DNA of 5,474 bases from contig JAFPYQ010000145.1 of the NCBI GenBank assembly GCA_017394475.1, forward strand, positions 1 to 5,474, read 5' to 3'. Within the stretch, counting starts at the first letter, position 1. Each line of letters begins with the position of its first letter. Source of the stretch: Oscillospiraceae bacterium (GTDB lineage Bacteria > Bacillota > Clostridia > Oscillospirales > Ruminococcaceae). The position numbers and the translations under genes are program-made. The notes beneath the pieces were generated by a model, which had not been told where the DNA came from, made no database searches, and worked only from the letters and a program-made list of their open reading frames with translations. Positions 1 to 4,865 of this stretch are shown here, in pieces.

Positions 1-157
1 CTTAATTATATCATTCAGTAGTTACTTTGTCCAGTAATTTGTACATCTTGTAATAAAATTGTTATTTTCTTTGCTTGTAATTTTGAAAATTGATTTCCGT
101 GGGAAAAATGTTTTTTCTGTAACTTTATTCTCATGGCAGTTACCGGGATGTAAACTA
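1..157. other. AT-rich stretch upstream of the phosphatase promoter; no gene seen
   Basis: This stretch is AT-rich. Open frames cross it on both strands, but none has a ribosome binding site or a protein-like composition that I recognise. It may be the tail of an intergenic region or decayed sequence. I see no terminator, tRNA or repeat in it. Confidence 0.4.
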
Positions 158-186
158 TTGACTTGTTCGGTGCTATGGTATATAAT
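158..186 (+). promoter_or_regulatory. Sigma-A promoter for the histidine phosphatase gene
   Basis: A TTGACT -35 box (158-163) and a perfect TATAAT -10 box (181-186) are separated by 17 bases. Transcription would start near 193, giving a leader of about 50 bases before the ATG at 242. This promoter argues that the phosphatase is its own transcription unit and that the long in-frame extension upstream of 242 is not translated. Confidence 0.75.
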
Positions 187-241
187 TGTGGTATATGACG
201 TATCAGGAAAGATAAGGCCTGTAAAGGATGGTGGGCGGAAG

Positions 242-850
242 ATGAAGCATATAATCACAGTTCAGCATACACAGTCGGTCCATCACATAAACGGGATGGT
301 AGGATCATGGACAGACTGGGAGCTGACAGAGCTTGGAAAAAAGCAGGCAGATAATATCGGCAGGAAACTTCACGATGAACTTGCCGGTAAAGATGTGGTC
401 ATATATTCATCCGATCTAAAGCGGTCAAAGCAGACTGCGGATGCTATCGCAAGGCATCTGGGAGCGGAGATCATTCTGAGGACGGAACTCAGAGAGAGAA
501 ATCTCGGGAAATGCTGCGGAAAGTCTGTTCAGTGGCTTCGTGAGAACATTGAGTGCCCAGAAAAGACAGTGGATGATCGTTTGTTTTCCGATGGTGAGAG
601 CCGTCGTGATCAGTGGGAACGCCTGCTGCCTTTTTTTGAAAAAATAATAGCGAGTGAAGATGAAAATATTATCATCGTGTCACATGGTGATCTGTTAAGC
701 GCCTGGAATGCCATGTTTATCGGACTTCATACCGGATCATATTACCGGGTGGATATTCACGGCCCTGCCGGAGGCGTATCCCACATGATGGTCGATGATG
801 ACGGCAAGCATCTTATACGGCATATCAATGATATGTCGTATATTCTGTGA
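242..850 (+). CDS. Histidine phosphatase family protein (phosphoglycerate-mutase-like), variant RHG motif
   Basis: The 202-residue protein has the branch-1 histidine phosphatase (PF00300) layout. The N-terminal strand carries the expected catalytic His (H9), followed by a WTDWELTELGKKQA segment (residues 23-35). Next come SSDLKRSKQTA (56-66), with the phosphate-pocket Arg at R61, then LRERNLG with a candidate acid E85, and finally VSHGD with the second His at H148. The usual R-H-G-E motif reads Q-H-T-Q, so the first pocket Arg and the Gly are missing. I recall related Clostridial proteins with QHCQSEHH-like starts, so this is probably a real subfamily rather than a mutation. Substrate is unknown: a small phosphoester, or possibly weak or no phosphatase activity. 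The frame is open to base 59, but the ATG at 242 lies at the family N-terminus and follows a promoter at 158-186. The ribosome binding site is weak (GGTGGGCGG just upstream). Confidence 0.88.
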   Translation: MKHIITVQHTQSVHHINGMVGSWTDWELTELGKKQADNIGRKLHDELAGKDVVIYSSDLKRSKQTADAIARHLGAEIILRTELRERNLGKCCGKSVQWLRENIECPEKTVDDRLFSDGESRRDQWERLLPFFEKIIASEDENIIIVSHGDLLSAWNAMFIGLHTGSYYRVDIHGPAGGVSHMMVDDDGKHLIRHINDMSYIL

Positions 851-873
851 GCTGGTCAGGCTAGTATACGCAT

Positions 874-916
874 TACCGATCTTTGTCCCGCAGATCGGAC
901 ACAGTAAAATCAGCAT
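874..916 (-). pseudogene. Possible 5' remnant of a cysteine-rich KTR-type small protein
   Basis: Reading leftward from an ATG at 914-916, the minus strand gives MLILLCPICGTKI, preceded by GGGAG at suitable spacing. This resembles the start of the small zinc-ribbon proteins called cysteine-rich KTR proteins in Clostridia, which begin with a CPxCGxKTR-like segment and later carry a second CPKC pair. Here the similarity stops after GTKI. The frame then runs antisense into the phosphatase gene with no second Cys pair. I infer a truncated fragment left by a rearrangement, but the match is short and rests on memory of the family. Confidence 0.25.
876..898. other. Intergenic hairpin without a U-tract
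   Basis: CCGATCT (876-882) pairs perfectly with AGATCGG (892-898) around a 9-base loop, 25 bases after the phosphatase stop codon. No run of T follows on the plus strand and none is seen on the minus strand, so it is not a standard intrinsic terminator. It could be an mRNA 3'-end stabiliser or chance, since it overlaps the possible KTR-protein remnant. Confidence 0.35.
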
Positions 917-1052
917 TGCGCTCTCCCGGAGTTTTGCAGTCTTACCTATGGTCATAGATCATGGAAGACATACGGAACAAAGACATATTAAATATACTAT
1001 TATGGCTTATTCAGCGTTTTCTTGGTATCAGAAAAAATTTTCGGAAAACATA

Positions 1053-1081
1053 TTGACAGCTTTCTATTTATATGCTATAAT
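1053..1081 (+). promoter_or_regulatory. Consensus sigma-A promoter of the arsR-family operon
   Basis: TTGACA (1053-1058) and TATAAT (1076-1081) are both perfect and are separated by 17 bases. A TGC just before the -10 box gives an extended -10. The start would fall near 1088, leaving a leader of about 22 bases before the regulator ATG. A promoter this strong normally needs a repressor, and one is encoded immediately downstream. Confidence 0.88.
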
Positions 1082-1088
1082 ATAGAAA
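1061..1088. promoter_or_regulatory. Candidate ArsR-family operator overlapping the -10 box
   Basis: TTTCTAT (1061-1067) and ATAGAAA (1082-1088) form a perfect 7-base inverted repeat with a 14-base centre, so the repeat spans the spacer, the -10 box and the predicted start. ArsR/SmtB dimers usually bind AT-rich imperfect palindromes of about this span over the core promoter. The position suits autorepression. The actual binding site has not been shown, and AT-rich promoters can contain such repeats by chance. Confidence 0.5.
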
Positions 1089-1109
1089 ATCTTCGATATG
1101 AGGTGCGGC

Positions 1110-1415
1110 ATGGAACTGACAAACAAGCAGATAACGGTGATCTTCAAGGCGCTCTGTGACGAGAACCGTGTTCAGATAGTCAGGCTCTTGCAGAACGGCG
1201 AGAAATGTGCCTGCAGGCTGCTCGAAGCGTTGCAGTGTACACAGCCCACTCTTTCCCACCATATGAAGATACTCTGTGACAGCGGCCTTGTGGTGGGCAG
1301 GAAAGAGGGCAAGTGGATGTACTACTCCATTTCCGCAGAGGGCACAGATATTGCCGTGCAATGCCTGCGTGAGCTGACTAAGGTGTCGGAAAGCAGCGGA
1401 TGCTGCTGTAAATGA
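1110..1415 (+). CDS. ArsR/SmtB-family metalloregulatory repressor
   Basis: The 101-residue protein has a winged helix-turn-helix fold of the ArsR/SmtB family. Residues 12-28 form the entry helices (FKALCDENRVQIVRLL). The pair C33-A-C35 sits where ArsR As(III) sensors carry a CxC pair in the DNA-binding helix region. CTQPTLSHHMKIL (43-55) is the recognition helix-turn-helix, and GKWMYYSI (67-74) is the wing. The C-terminus ends in C98-C99-C100, an extra thiol cluster that could take part in ligand binding. An upstream in-frame ATG at 1098 exists, but GAGG at 1100-1103 lies 6 bases before the ATG at 1110, so I use the later start. It is the first gene of the cassette and probably represses its own promoter until a thiophilic metal or metalloid binds. 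Ligand identity is inferred only. Confidence 0.92.
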   Translation: MELTNKQITVIFKALCDENRVQIVRLLQNGEKCACRLLEALQCTQPTLSHHMKILCDSGLVVGRKEGKWMYYSISAEGTDIAVQCLRELTKVSESSGCCCK

Positions 1416-1436
1416 TATCCGTGGCAACACGGATAT
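1415..1436 (+). other. Intercistronic hairpin with GCAA tetraloop
   Basis: ATATCCGTG (1415-1423) pairs perfectly with CACGGATAT (1428-1436) around GCAA, a stable GNRA tetraloop. It begins at the last base of the regulator's stop codon. Only two Ts follow directly, so it is unlikely to be a strong terminator. More likely roles are an mRNA processing or stability element that sets different levels for the regulator and the downstream genes, or a weak attenuator. Confidence 0.55.
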
Positions 1437-1486
1437 TTATAAAGCTCAAATATCGATGGATTTAAATGCGTATATAGGAGGATAAT

Positions 1487-1924
1487 ATGAAACACACAGA
1501 AACGGCAAAAGAGCTTTTCTCAAAGAAGTATTACTGCTCGCAGGCGGTGCTCACGGCATTTGCGGATGAGCTCGGGATGACAAAGGAACAGGCATTGAAA
1601 GTAGCTGCGTGCTTCGGCGGAGGTATGTGCAAGGCTGAGGTATGCGGTGCATGTACAGGTGCCCTTATGGCTCTGGGGTTAAAATACGGCATGTGTAAGG
1701 ACGGCGACTACGATAGCAAGGAAAGAGCCAACAATTATGCAGTGCGGTTCCTTGATGAATTTGCCGAGAAGAACGGTTCGTATATCTGTCGTGAACTGCT
1801 TGACTGCGATATTGCCACACCGGAGGGCAAGGCATACGCAAGGGCTAATGGTCTGTTTGCGGATATATGTCCGAAACTTGTTGAGAGCGCTGCCCTTATT
1901 GTCGGGAAGCTCCTCAATGAATAA
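1487..1924 (+). CDS. C-GCAxxG-C-C family protein
   Basis: The 145-residue protein belongs to the C-GCAxxG-C-C (TIGR01909/PF09719) family of small cysteine-motif proteins, which are often found near redox or metal genes and have no settled biochemical role. Visible family features are Y-Y-C17-S-Q-A near the N-terminus, a Gly/Cys-rich core FGGGMCKAEVCGACTGALMALG at residues 43-64, then C101-RELLDC and C128-PKLV near the C-terminus. Nine cysteines are present (17, 42, 48, 53, 56, 70, 101, 107, 128). No signal peptide or clear membrane helix is seen, so it is probably cytoplasmic. AGGAGG lies 5 bases before the ATG. It sits between the regulator and the permease in the same direction, so a thiol or metal-handling job in the cassette is likely but inferred. 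Confidence 0.9.
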   Translation: MKHTETAKELFSKKYYCSQAVLTAFADELGMTKEQALKVAACFGGGMCKAEVCGACTGALMALGLKYGMCKDGDYDSKERANNYAVRFLDEFAEKNGSYICRELLDCDIATPEGKAYARANGLFADICPKLVESAALIVGKLLNE

Positions 1925-1929
1925 ACCAC

Positions 1930-1948
1930 AGCCGTATGTACTACGGCT
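1930..1948 (+). other. Intercistronic hairpin between C-GCAxxG-C-C gene and permease
   Basis: AGCCGTA (1930-1936) pairs perfectly with TACGGCT (1942-1948) around a 5-base loop, just after the stop codon. The bases that follow (ATTAAAATAA) are A-rich rather than T-rich, so termination would be weak at best. Read-through into the permease is expected, with possible tuning of mRNA stability. Confidence 0.45.
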
Positions 1949-2001
1949 ATTAAAATAAAGCAAACATAGATATATGACAATGTGTCGATGGGAGAAATGA
2001 T

Positions 2002-3003
2002 ATGGAGATATGGGATCTTATCCAGGATGAGCTGCTCGGAATGAAGTGGCTGAACAGGCTGATAAGCTTTATCCTGAATGCCTGCGGTCTGGATACGGAG
2101 AGCAAGTTTGGCGGGAGTGTGCAGTTTTTCGTCTATGATGTTATCAAGATCATGATACTCCTCGGAGTATTGATATTTGTGATATCATATATACAGAGCT
2201 TTTTCCCGCCGGAGAGGACAAAGAAGATACTCGGGGGGCTCCATGGCATCGGGGCAAACTGTATAGCGGCCTTATTGGGCACTGTAACGCCGTTTTGTTC
2301 CTGCTCCTCCATACCGCTGTTCATGGGCTTCACAAGTGCAGGGCTTCCCCTTGGGGTGACATTCTCGTTCCTGATCTCATCACCCATGGTGGATCTGGGC
2401 TCTCTTATCCTGCTGATGAGCATATTCGGATGGAAGGTAGCTGTTATCTATGTCATCCTCGGCCTTGTTATCGCAGTGGCAGGCGGGACGATGATCGAGA
2501 AGCTGCACCTTGAAAGTGAGGTAGAGGAGTTTATCAGGAATGGCAGGAGCGTTGATGCTCCGCAGAATAAGATGTCAGGATGTGACAGGCTTGAATACTC
2601 GTGGCAGCAGGTGGTAGTGACGGTGAAAAAGGTATTTCTGTACGTCATTGTCGGCGTGGGTATCGGTGCGGTGATACACAACTATATACCCGGGGAATGG
2701 ATAATAAAAGTACTTGGCACGGCTGATCCTTTCGGTGTTATTATAGCGGCGGTATGCGGCATCCCTATGTATGCGGATATCTTCGGCTGTATACCTATTG
2801 CGGAAGCACTTGTCGCAAAGGGTGCAAAGCTGGGGGTGGTCATAGCTTTTCTCATGGGAGTTATAACGCTTTCGCTGCCGTCTGTGATAATGCTGAAAAA
2901 GGCGATAAAGCCTAAGCTGCTGGGAATATTCATCGGGGTATGTACCGGCGGCATAATCCTTGCGGGATATTTCTTCAATATCATTCAAAACTATATCATT
3001 TAG
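2002..3003 (+). CDS. ArsP/DUF318-family permease (predicted metal or organoarsenical efflux)
   Basis: The 333-residue integral membrane protein belongs to the permease family PF03773 (DUF318, ArsP_1). About eight hydrophobic helices are visible, in two halves (roughly 44-66, 84-108, 118-141, 145-163 and 208-227, 243-263, 277-296, 304-326), joined by a charged cytoplasmic-looking loop at 165-205. The first half carries the signature TPFCSCSSIPLFMG (96-109) with C99 and C101. The second half has GIPMYADIFGCIPIAEAL (253-270) and SLPSVIMLKK (291-300). Known relatives include ArsP, which exports trivalent organoarsenicals, and a branch linked to Cu/Zn export, so the substrate here is uncertain. 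GGGAG precedes the ATG by about 7 bases. It shares the direction of the two upstream Cys-rich genes and would normally be followed directly by the thioredoxin gene now found past the IS element. Confidence 0.92.
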   Translation: MEIWDLIQDELLGMKWLNRLISFILNACGLDTESKFGGSVQFFVYDVIKIMILLGVLIFVISYIQSFFPPERTKKILGGLHGIGANCIAALLGTVTPFCSCSSIPLFMGFTSAGLPLGVTFSFLISSPMVDLGSLILLMSIFGWKVAVIYVILGLVIAVAGGTMIEKLHLESEVEEFIRNGRSVDAPQNKMSGCDRLEYSWQQVVVTVKKVFLYVIVGVGIGAVIHNYIPGEWIIKVLGTADPFGVIIAAVCGIPMYADIFGCIPIAEALVAKGAKLGVVIAFLMGVITLSLPSVIMLKKAIKPKLLGIFIGVCTGGIILAGYFFNIIQNYII

Positions 3004-3076
3004 ACCTGCAAATAAAAGTCAAGCAAAAAAAGAGATAGTTCAAAATAAGTTTACAAATATAAAAGTAAGCACGACG

Positions 3077-3098
3077 AAAAAACCGCCTTTAAAACGGT
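3077..3098 (-). terminator. Intrinsic terminator for the IS110 transcript
   Basis: On the minus strand, ACCGTTT pairs with AGGCGGT (four Watson-Crick pairs, two G-T wobbles and an A-T) around a 3-base loop, followed by six Ts (3082 down to 3077). The orientation suits a transcript that comes leftward through the transposase gene and the long inverted repeat at 3115-3331. It would stop antisense RNA from entering the permease gene. On the plus strand it has no U-tail. Confidence 0.6.
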
Positions 3099-3114
3099 CA
3101 AAAAAAGAGTGGGC

Positions 3115-3331
3115 GAAAACTGTAACCGACATCCACCATTGACAGCACTTGTCCTTGTGCAAACGGCAATTAAGGGAAGAAAGGGATGCTATCCGCTTTA
3201 ATTCCTGATTATGGCTCAAAACTGAGGTAACTTTCAATAGTATGTTTCCGTAAATATCCCCTTCTTCCTCTTAATTGCATCGTAGCACAAGTCCTGCGTT
3301 TGCTGTCAACGGTGCTTCGGTTACAGTTTTC
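3115..3331 (-). repeat. Long imperfect inverted repeat in the 3' non-coding end of the IS; candidate structured RNA
   Basis: Two arms of roughly 70 bases face each other around a loop of about 70 bases. Perfect blocks pair in order: 3115-3129 with 3317-3331 (15 bp, GAAAACTGTAACCGA and its complement), 3139-3147 with 3301-3309 (9 bp), 3154-3160 with 3285-3291 (7 bp), 3166-3174 with 3270-3278 (9 bp) and 3175-3181 with 3262-3268 (7 bp). Short internal loops separate them. The structure begins 29 bases past the transposase stop codon and ends just before a minus-strand terminator, so it would be the 3' part of the IS transcript or a separate RNA. IS1111-group elements carry their guide RNA in this position, but a MITE-like insertion is an alternative. 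No coding potential is seen. Confidence 0.8.
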
Positions 3332-3360
3332 TTGTTACTGCAAAAACAGATATGATGTCA

Positions 3361-4572
3361 TTAACCTGAAGGTGTTGCATTTAGTACTTCGTTGACTTTA
3401 GCGTAGTAAATACGCAGAAACTTGTTGGCAGCAGCTGTCATGTAGCAGAAATAATGCTTTCCCTCCAAACGCTTTTTGTTGAGAAACAGGTACACCGGAT
3501 CATCTTCAGGTTGGTTTTGGATCAATACAGTCATGATAATAAACAGCGTTCGGCGCAATGCGGGATTCCCTTTCTTGGTGATGGGATTCGACTTGGATAT
3601 ATGCTGACCGGAATCATCATTTTCACTGTCATATCCGAAATATGCTGTGATCGCACGACGGCTGTGAAAGCGGCGGGTATCGCCTATTTCAGCCATGAGC
3701 TGCGGACCAATTTTCTCACCGACACCGTATATGCCCATAACAGTTTCATATTCCGGCAGCATTTGAGCAATGCGGTTCATTTCAAGATTAAGGGCAGCAG
3801 CATTTTCTAAGGCTGAATTCATCATGGAGGCAGCCTGCTTGATGATCAGGCAGATAGCGTCAGAAACCGTAACTGCACTGACCGCCTCTCTTGCAAAAGC
3901 GTGTATCTCATCAGCTTTGGAATTGCTAAAATGATATCCGTACTTTTCGCACCAGTGCAGATACTTCTTCTTGAATGCACTTGGTGTAAGCTTGGCAACA
4001 TGGTCACGATGCGAGAATTCCATTACGAAATCCACCCATTTCAGATGCCCATTCTGTGGCTTTGCCGGAGAGGTAAACAGCTTGTTGATACCGGGAAAAG
4101 TCAGGTCAAGCTGGGAGATCAAATTGTTGTTCAGCATGGTCTGCTGCTTGATTGCAAACTGATACTGCCGGTTCAGCATTTTCAAAGACTTACGCAGATC
4201 TTGCTGTGGCTCGTACTGCTTCAGGTCGAGCCAGTAGGTTTGTGCATACAACGCCAATTTGACAGCATCCTTCTTGTCTGTCTTTGGCCTTCTCAAAGTG
4301 TTTCCACCGAAATCACTGATGAGCATCGGGTTGACTACGGAAACAAATATACCTTGCTCATGGAGATATCGGGCGATGGGTTCATAGTAATTGCCCGTTG
4401 CCTCCATGGCGACCCGTGTCTCACCTCGCAGCTTTTTGATAGCTGCCGCAAGCTCTTTCAGACAGCTGCCGGTGTGAGGCACATCGTAGGGAGATGCTAC
4501 AACGATTCCTTGCGGACGGAGTATTGCAACAGTGCTCTTTCCCTTGGAAACATCGATACCAACTGCGTTCAT
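3361..4572 (-). CDS. IS110-family transposase (RNA-guided DEDD recombinase)
   Basis: The 403-residue protein has both IS110 domains. The N-terminal RuvC-like DEDD domain (PF01548) shows D7 in AVGIDVSKGKS, E57 in AMEATGNYYEP, and D99/D102 in KTDKKDA, so the full acidic set is intact. A long helical middle (about 120-270) follows. The C-terminal transposase_20 domain (PF02371) shows GIYGVGEKIGPQLMAEIGD (280-298) and SG...SKSN..KKGNPALRR (321-341), which contains the expected catalytic Ser, most likely S321. The protein is longer than the roughly 330-residue IS621 type but similar to Clostridial relatives. The frame opens at 4590, but AGGAG (4581-4585) is ideally placed, 8 bases before the ATG at 4570-4572, and relatives start with MNAVGID. 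It appears intact and could be active. It faces against the operon it interrupts. Confidence 0.93.
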   Translation of the reverse strand: MNAVGIDVSKGKSTVAILRPQGIVVASPYDVPHTGSCLKELAAAIKKLRGETRVAMEATGNYYEPIARYLHEQGIFVSVVNPMLISDFGGNTLRRPKTDKKDAVKLALYAQTYWLDLKQYEPQQDLRKSLKMLNRQYQFAIKQQTMLNNNLISQLDLTFPGINKLFTSPAKPQNGHLKWVDFVMEFSHRDHVAKLTPSAFKKKYLHWCEKYGYHFSNSKADEIHAFAREAVSAVTVSDAICLIIKQAASMMNSALENAAALNLEMNRIAQMLPEYETVMGIYGVGEKIGPQLMAEIGDTRRFHSRRAITAYFGYDSENDDSGQHISKSNPITKKGNPALRRTLFIIMTVLIQNQPEDDPVYLFLNKKRLEGKHYFCYMTAAANKFLRIYYAKVNEVLNATPSG

Positions 4573-4580
4573 ATTCATCG

Positions 4581-4585
4581 CTCCT
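4581..4585 (-). promoter_or_regulatory. Ribosome binding site that sets the transposase start
   Basis: The minus strand reads AGGAG here, 8 bases before the ATG at 4570-4572 but only 2 bases before the ATG at 4576-4578 and inside the frame that opens at 4590. No site precedes the 4590 ATG, so translation from the innermost of the three ATGs is favoured. Confidence 0.7.
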
Positions 4586-4599
4586 GACATGATTTTTTG

Positions 4600-4769
4600 T
4601 AATCGGATAGTCCACGCTTTTACTCATTACCGATGCAATCTGTTGGGTGACACGAACGCACAGTTTCCTGTGGCTCAACCTGCATAAACCGAACGCTGTA
4701 ATGAAAGCATGGATGACTGTCTAAACTACGGGCGCATTGTCCCACGGAGGTCTCGTCAGTCCAATTACT
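4600..4769 (-). ncRNA. Candidate IS110 bridge RNA in the 5' non-coding end
   Basis: Read on the minus strand from the predicted start near 4769, a first stem pairs 4757-4761 with 4715-4719 (GACTG/CAGTC). A long interrupted hairpin follows: 4704-4712 with 4612-4620 (9 bp, one G-U), then directly 4698-4703 with 4625-4630 (CATTAC/GTAATG, 6 bp) after a 4-base bulge. Inside it are 4681-4685 with 4633-4637 (ATGCA/TGCAT), 4676-4679 with 4642-4645, and a tip of CACAG-GAAA-CTGTG (4672-4659) with a GNRA loop. IS110-group bridge RNAs lie between the left end and the recombinase gene and consist of a 5' stem-loop plus stems with internal guide loops, so position and shape agree. The guide loops could not be matched to donor and target because the IS ends are not fixed. 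The 3' end of the RNA is a guess. Confidence 0.5.
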
Positions 4770-4775
4770 GCTTCC

Positions 4776-4805
4776 ATTATAGCTTAAGTAACAAGTACGT
4801 GTAAA
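4776..4805 (-). promoter_or_regulatory. Promoter for the candidate bridge RNA and transposase
   Basis: On the minus strand, TTTACA (4805-4800) and a perfect TATAAT (4781-4776) are separated by 18 bases, with a start expected near 4769. It would transcribe the structured 5' leader and then the transposase. The -35 box falls in or beside the suspected end of the element. In IS110 elements the promoter can be built or strengthened at the junction of the circular form, so this box may come from either the element or the flanking DNA. Confidence 0.65.
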
Positions 4806-4831
4806 CCCTTATTGGCATACAAGGGATTTAC
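4801..4831. repeat. Hairpin-forming inverted repeat at the IS/host border upstream of the thioredoxin gene
   Basis: GTAAACCCTT (4801-4810) pairs with AAGGGATTTAC (4821-4831), ten pairs with a single bulged A, around a 10-base loop. No U-tract follows. It lies 35 bases before the thioredoxin ATG. It could be the palindromic site chosen by the element, a leader structure of the thioredoxin gene, or part of the IS end. Confidence 0.5.
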
Positions 4832-4865
4832 CCGACAAAATATATTGTAACAGGAGGAAACGATC

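Larger units (their letters stand above)
3049..4806 (-). mobile_element. IS110-family insertion element (ends approximate)
   Basis: A full-length IS110-family transposase gene lies antisense to the surrounding cassette, with about 300 non-coding bases on its 3' side and about 230 on its 5' side. It sits between a permease gene and a thioredoxin gene that commonly adjoin. I bracket the ends by a 7-base inverted repeat, GTTTACA (3049-3055) and TGTAAAC (4800-4806), which could be the subterminal repeats described for the IS1111 group but could equally be chance in AT-rich DNA. No target duplication longer than a few bases is evident, as expected for IS110 elements, which use a short core and no long TSD. 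The AT-rich stretch 3004-3076 is either host intergenic DNA or the element's outer end. Confidence 0.7.

Noticed and set aside
59..241. In-frame N-terminal extension of the phosphatase (61 extra residues from 59)
   Set aside because: It lies upstream of and across the promoter at 158-186, has no ribosome binding site, and the family N-terminus begins at 242.
22..258. Minus-strand open frame of 78 codons at the left edge
   Set aside because: It has no ribosome binding site or recognisable domain, runs antisense over a strong plus-strand promoter, and is AT-rich in composition.
795..1085. Plus-strand open frame of 96 codons between phosphatase and regulator
   Set aside because: It starts inside the phosphatase gene, covers the regulator's promoter, and shows no domain or ribosome binding site.
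1930..1948. Terminator between the C-GCAxxG-C-C gene and the permease
   Set aside because: The stem is good but the following bases are A-rich with no T-run on the plus strand, and the neighbouring genes look co-transcribed.
3004..3360. CRISPR array or tandem repeats in the 3' non-coding end
   Set aside because: The repeated blocks are inverted, not direct, and occur once each, so this is a single large hairpin and not an array.
3901..4587. Plus-strand open frame of 228 codons opposite the transposase
   Set aside because: It is a mirror of the conserved transposase gene. The minus-strand product has all IS110 catalytic motifs, while this frame has no recognisable domain or ribosome binding site.
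4841..4846. TATATT as a -10 box for the thioredoxin gene
   Set aside because: No acceptable -35 box lies 16-19 bases upstream; the nearest candidate, TTGGCA at 4812-4817, is 23 bases away.
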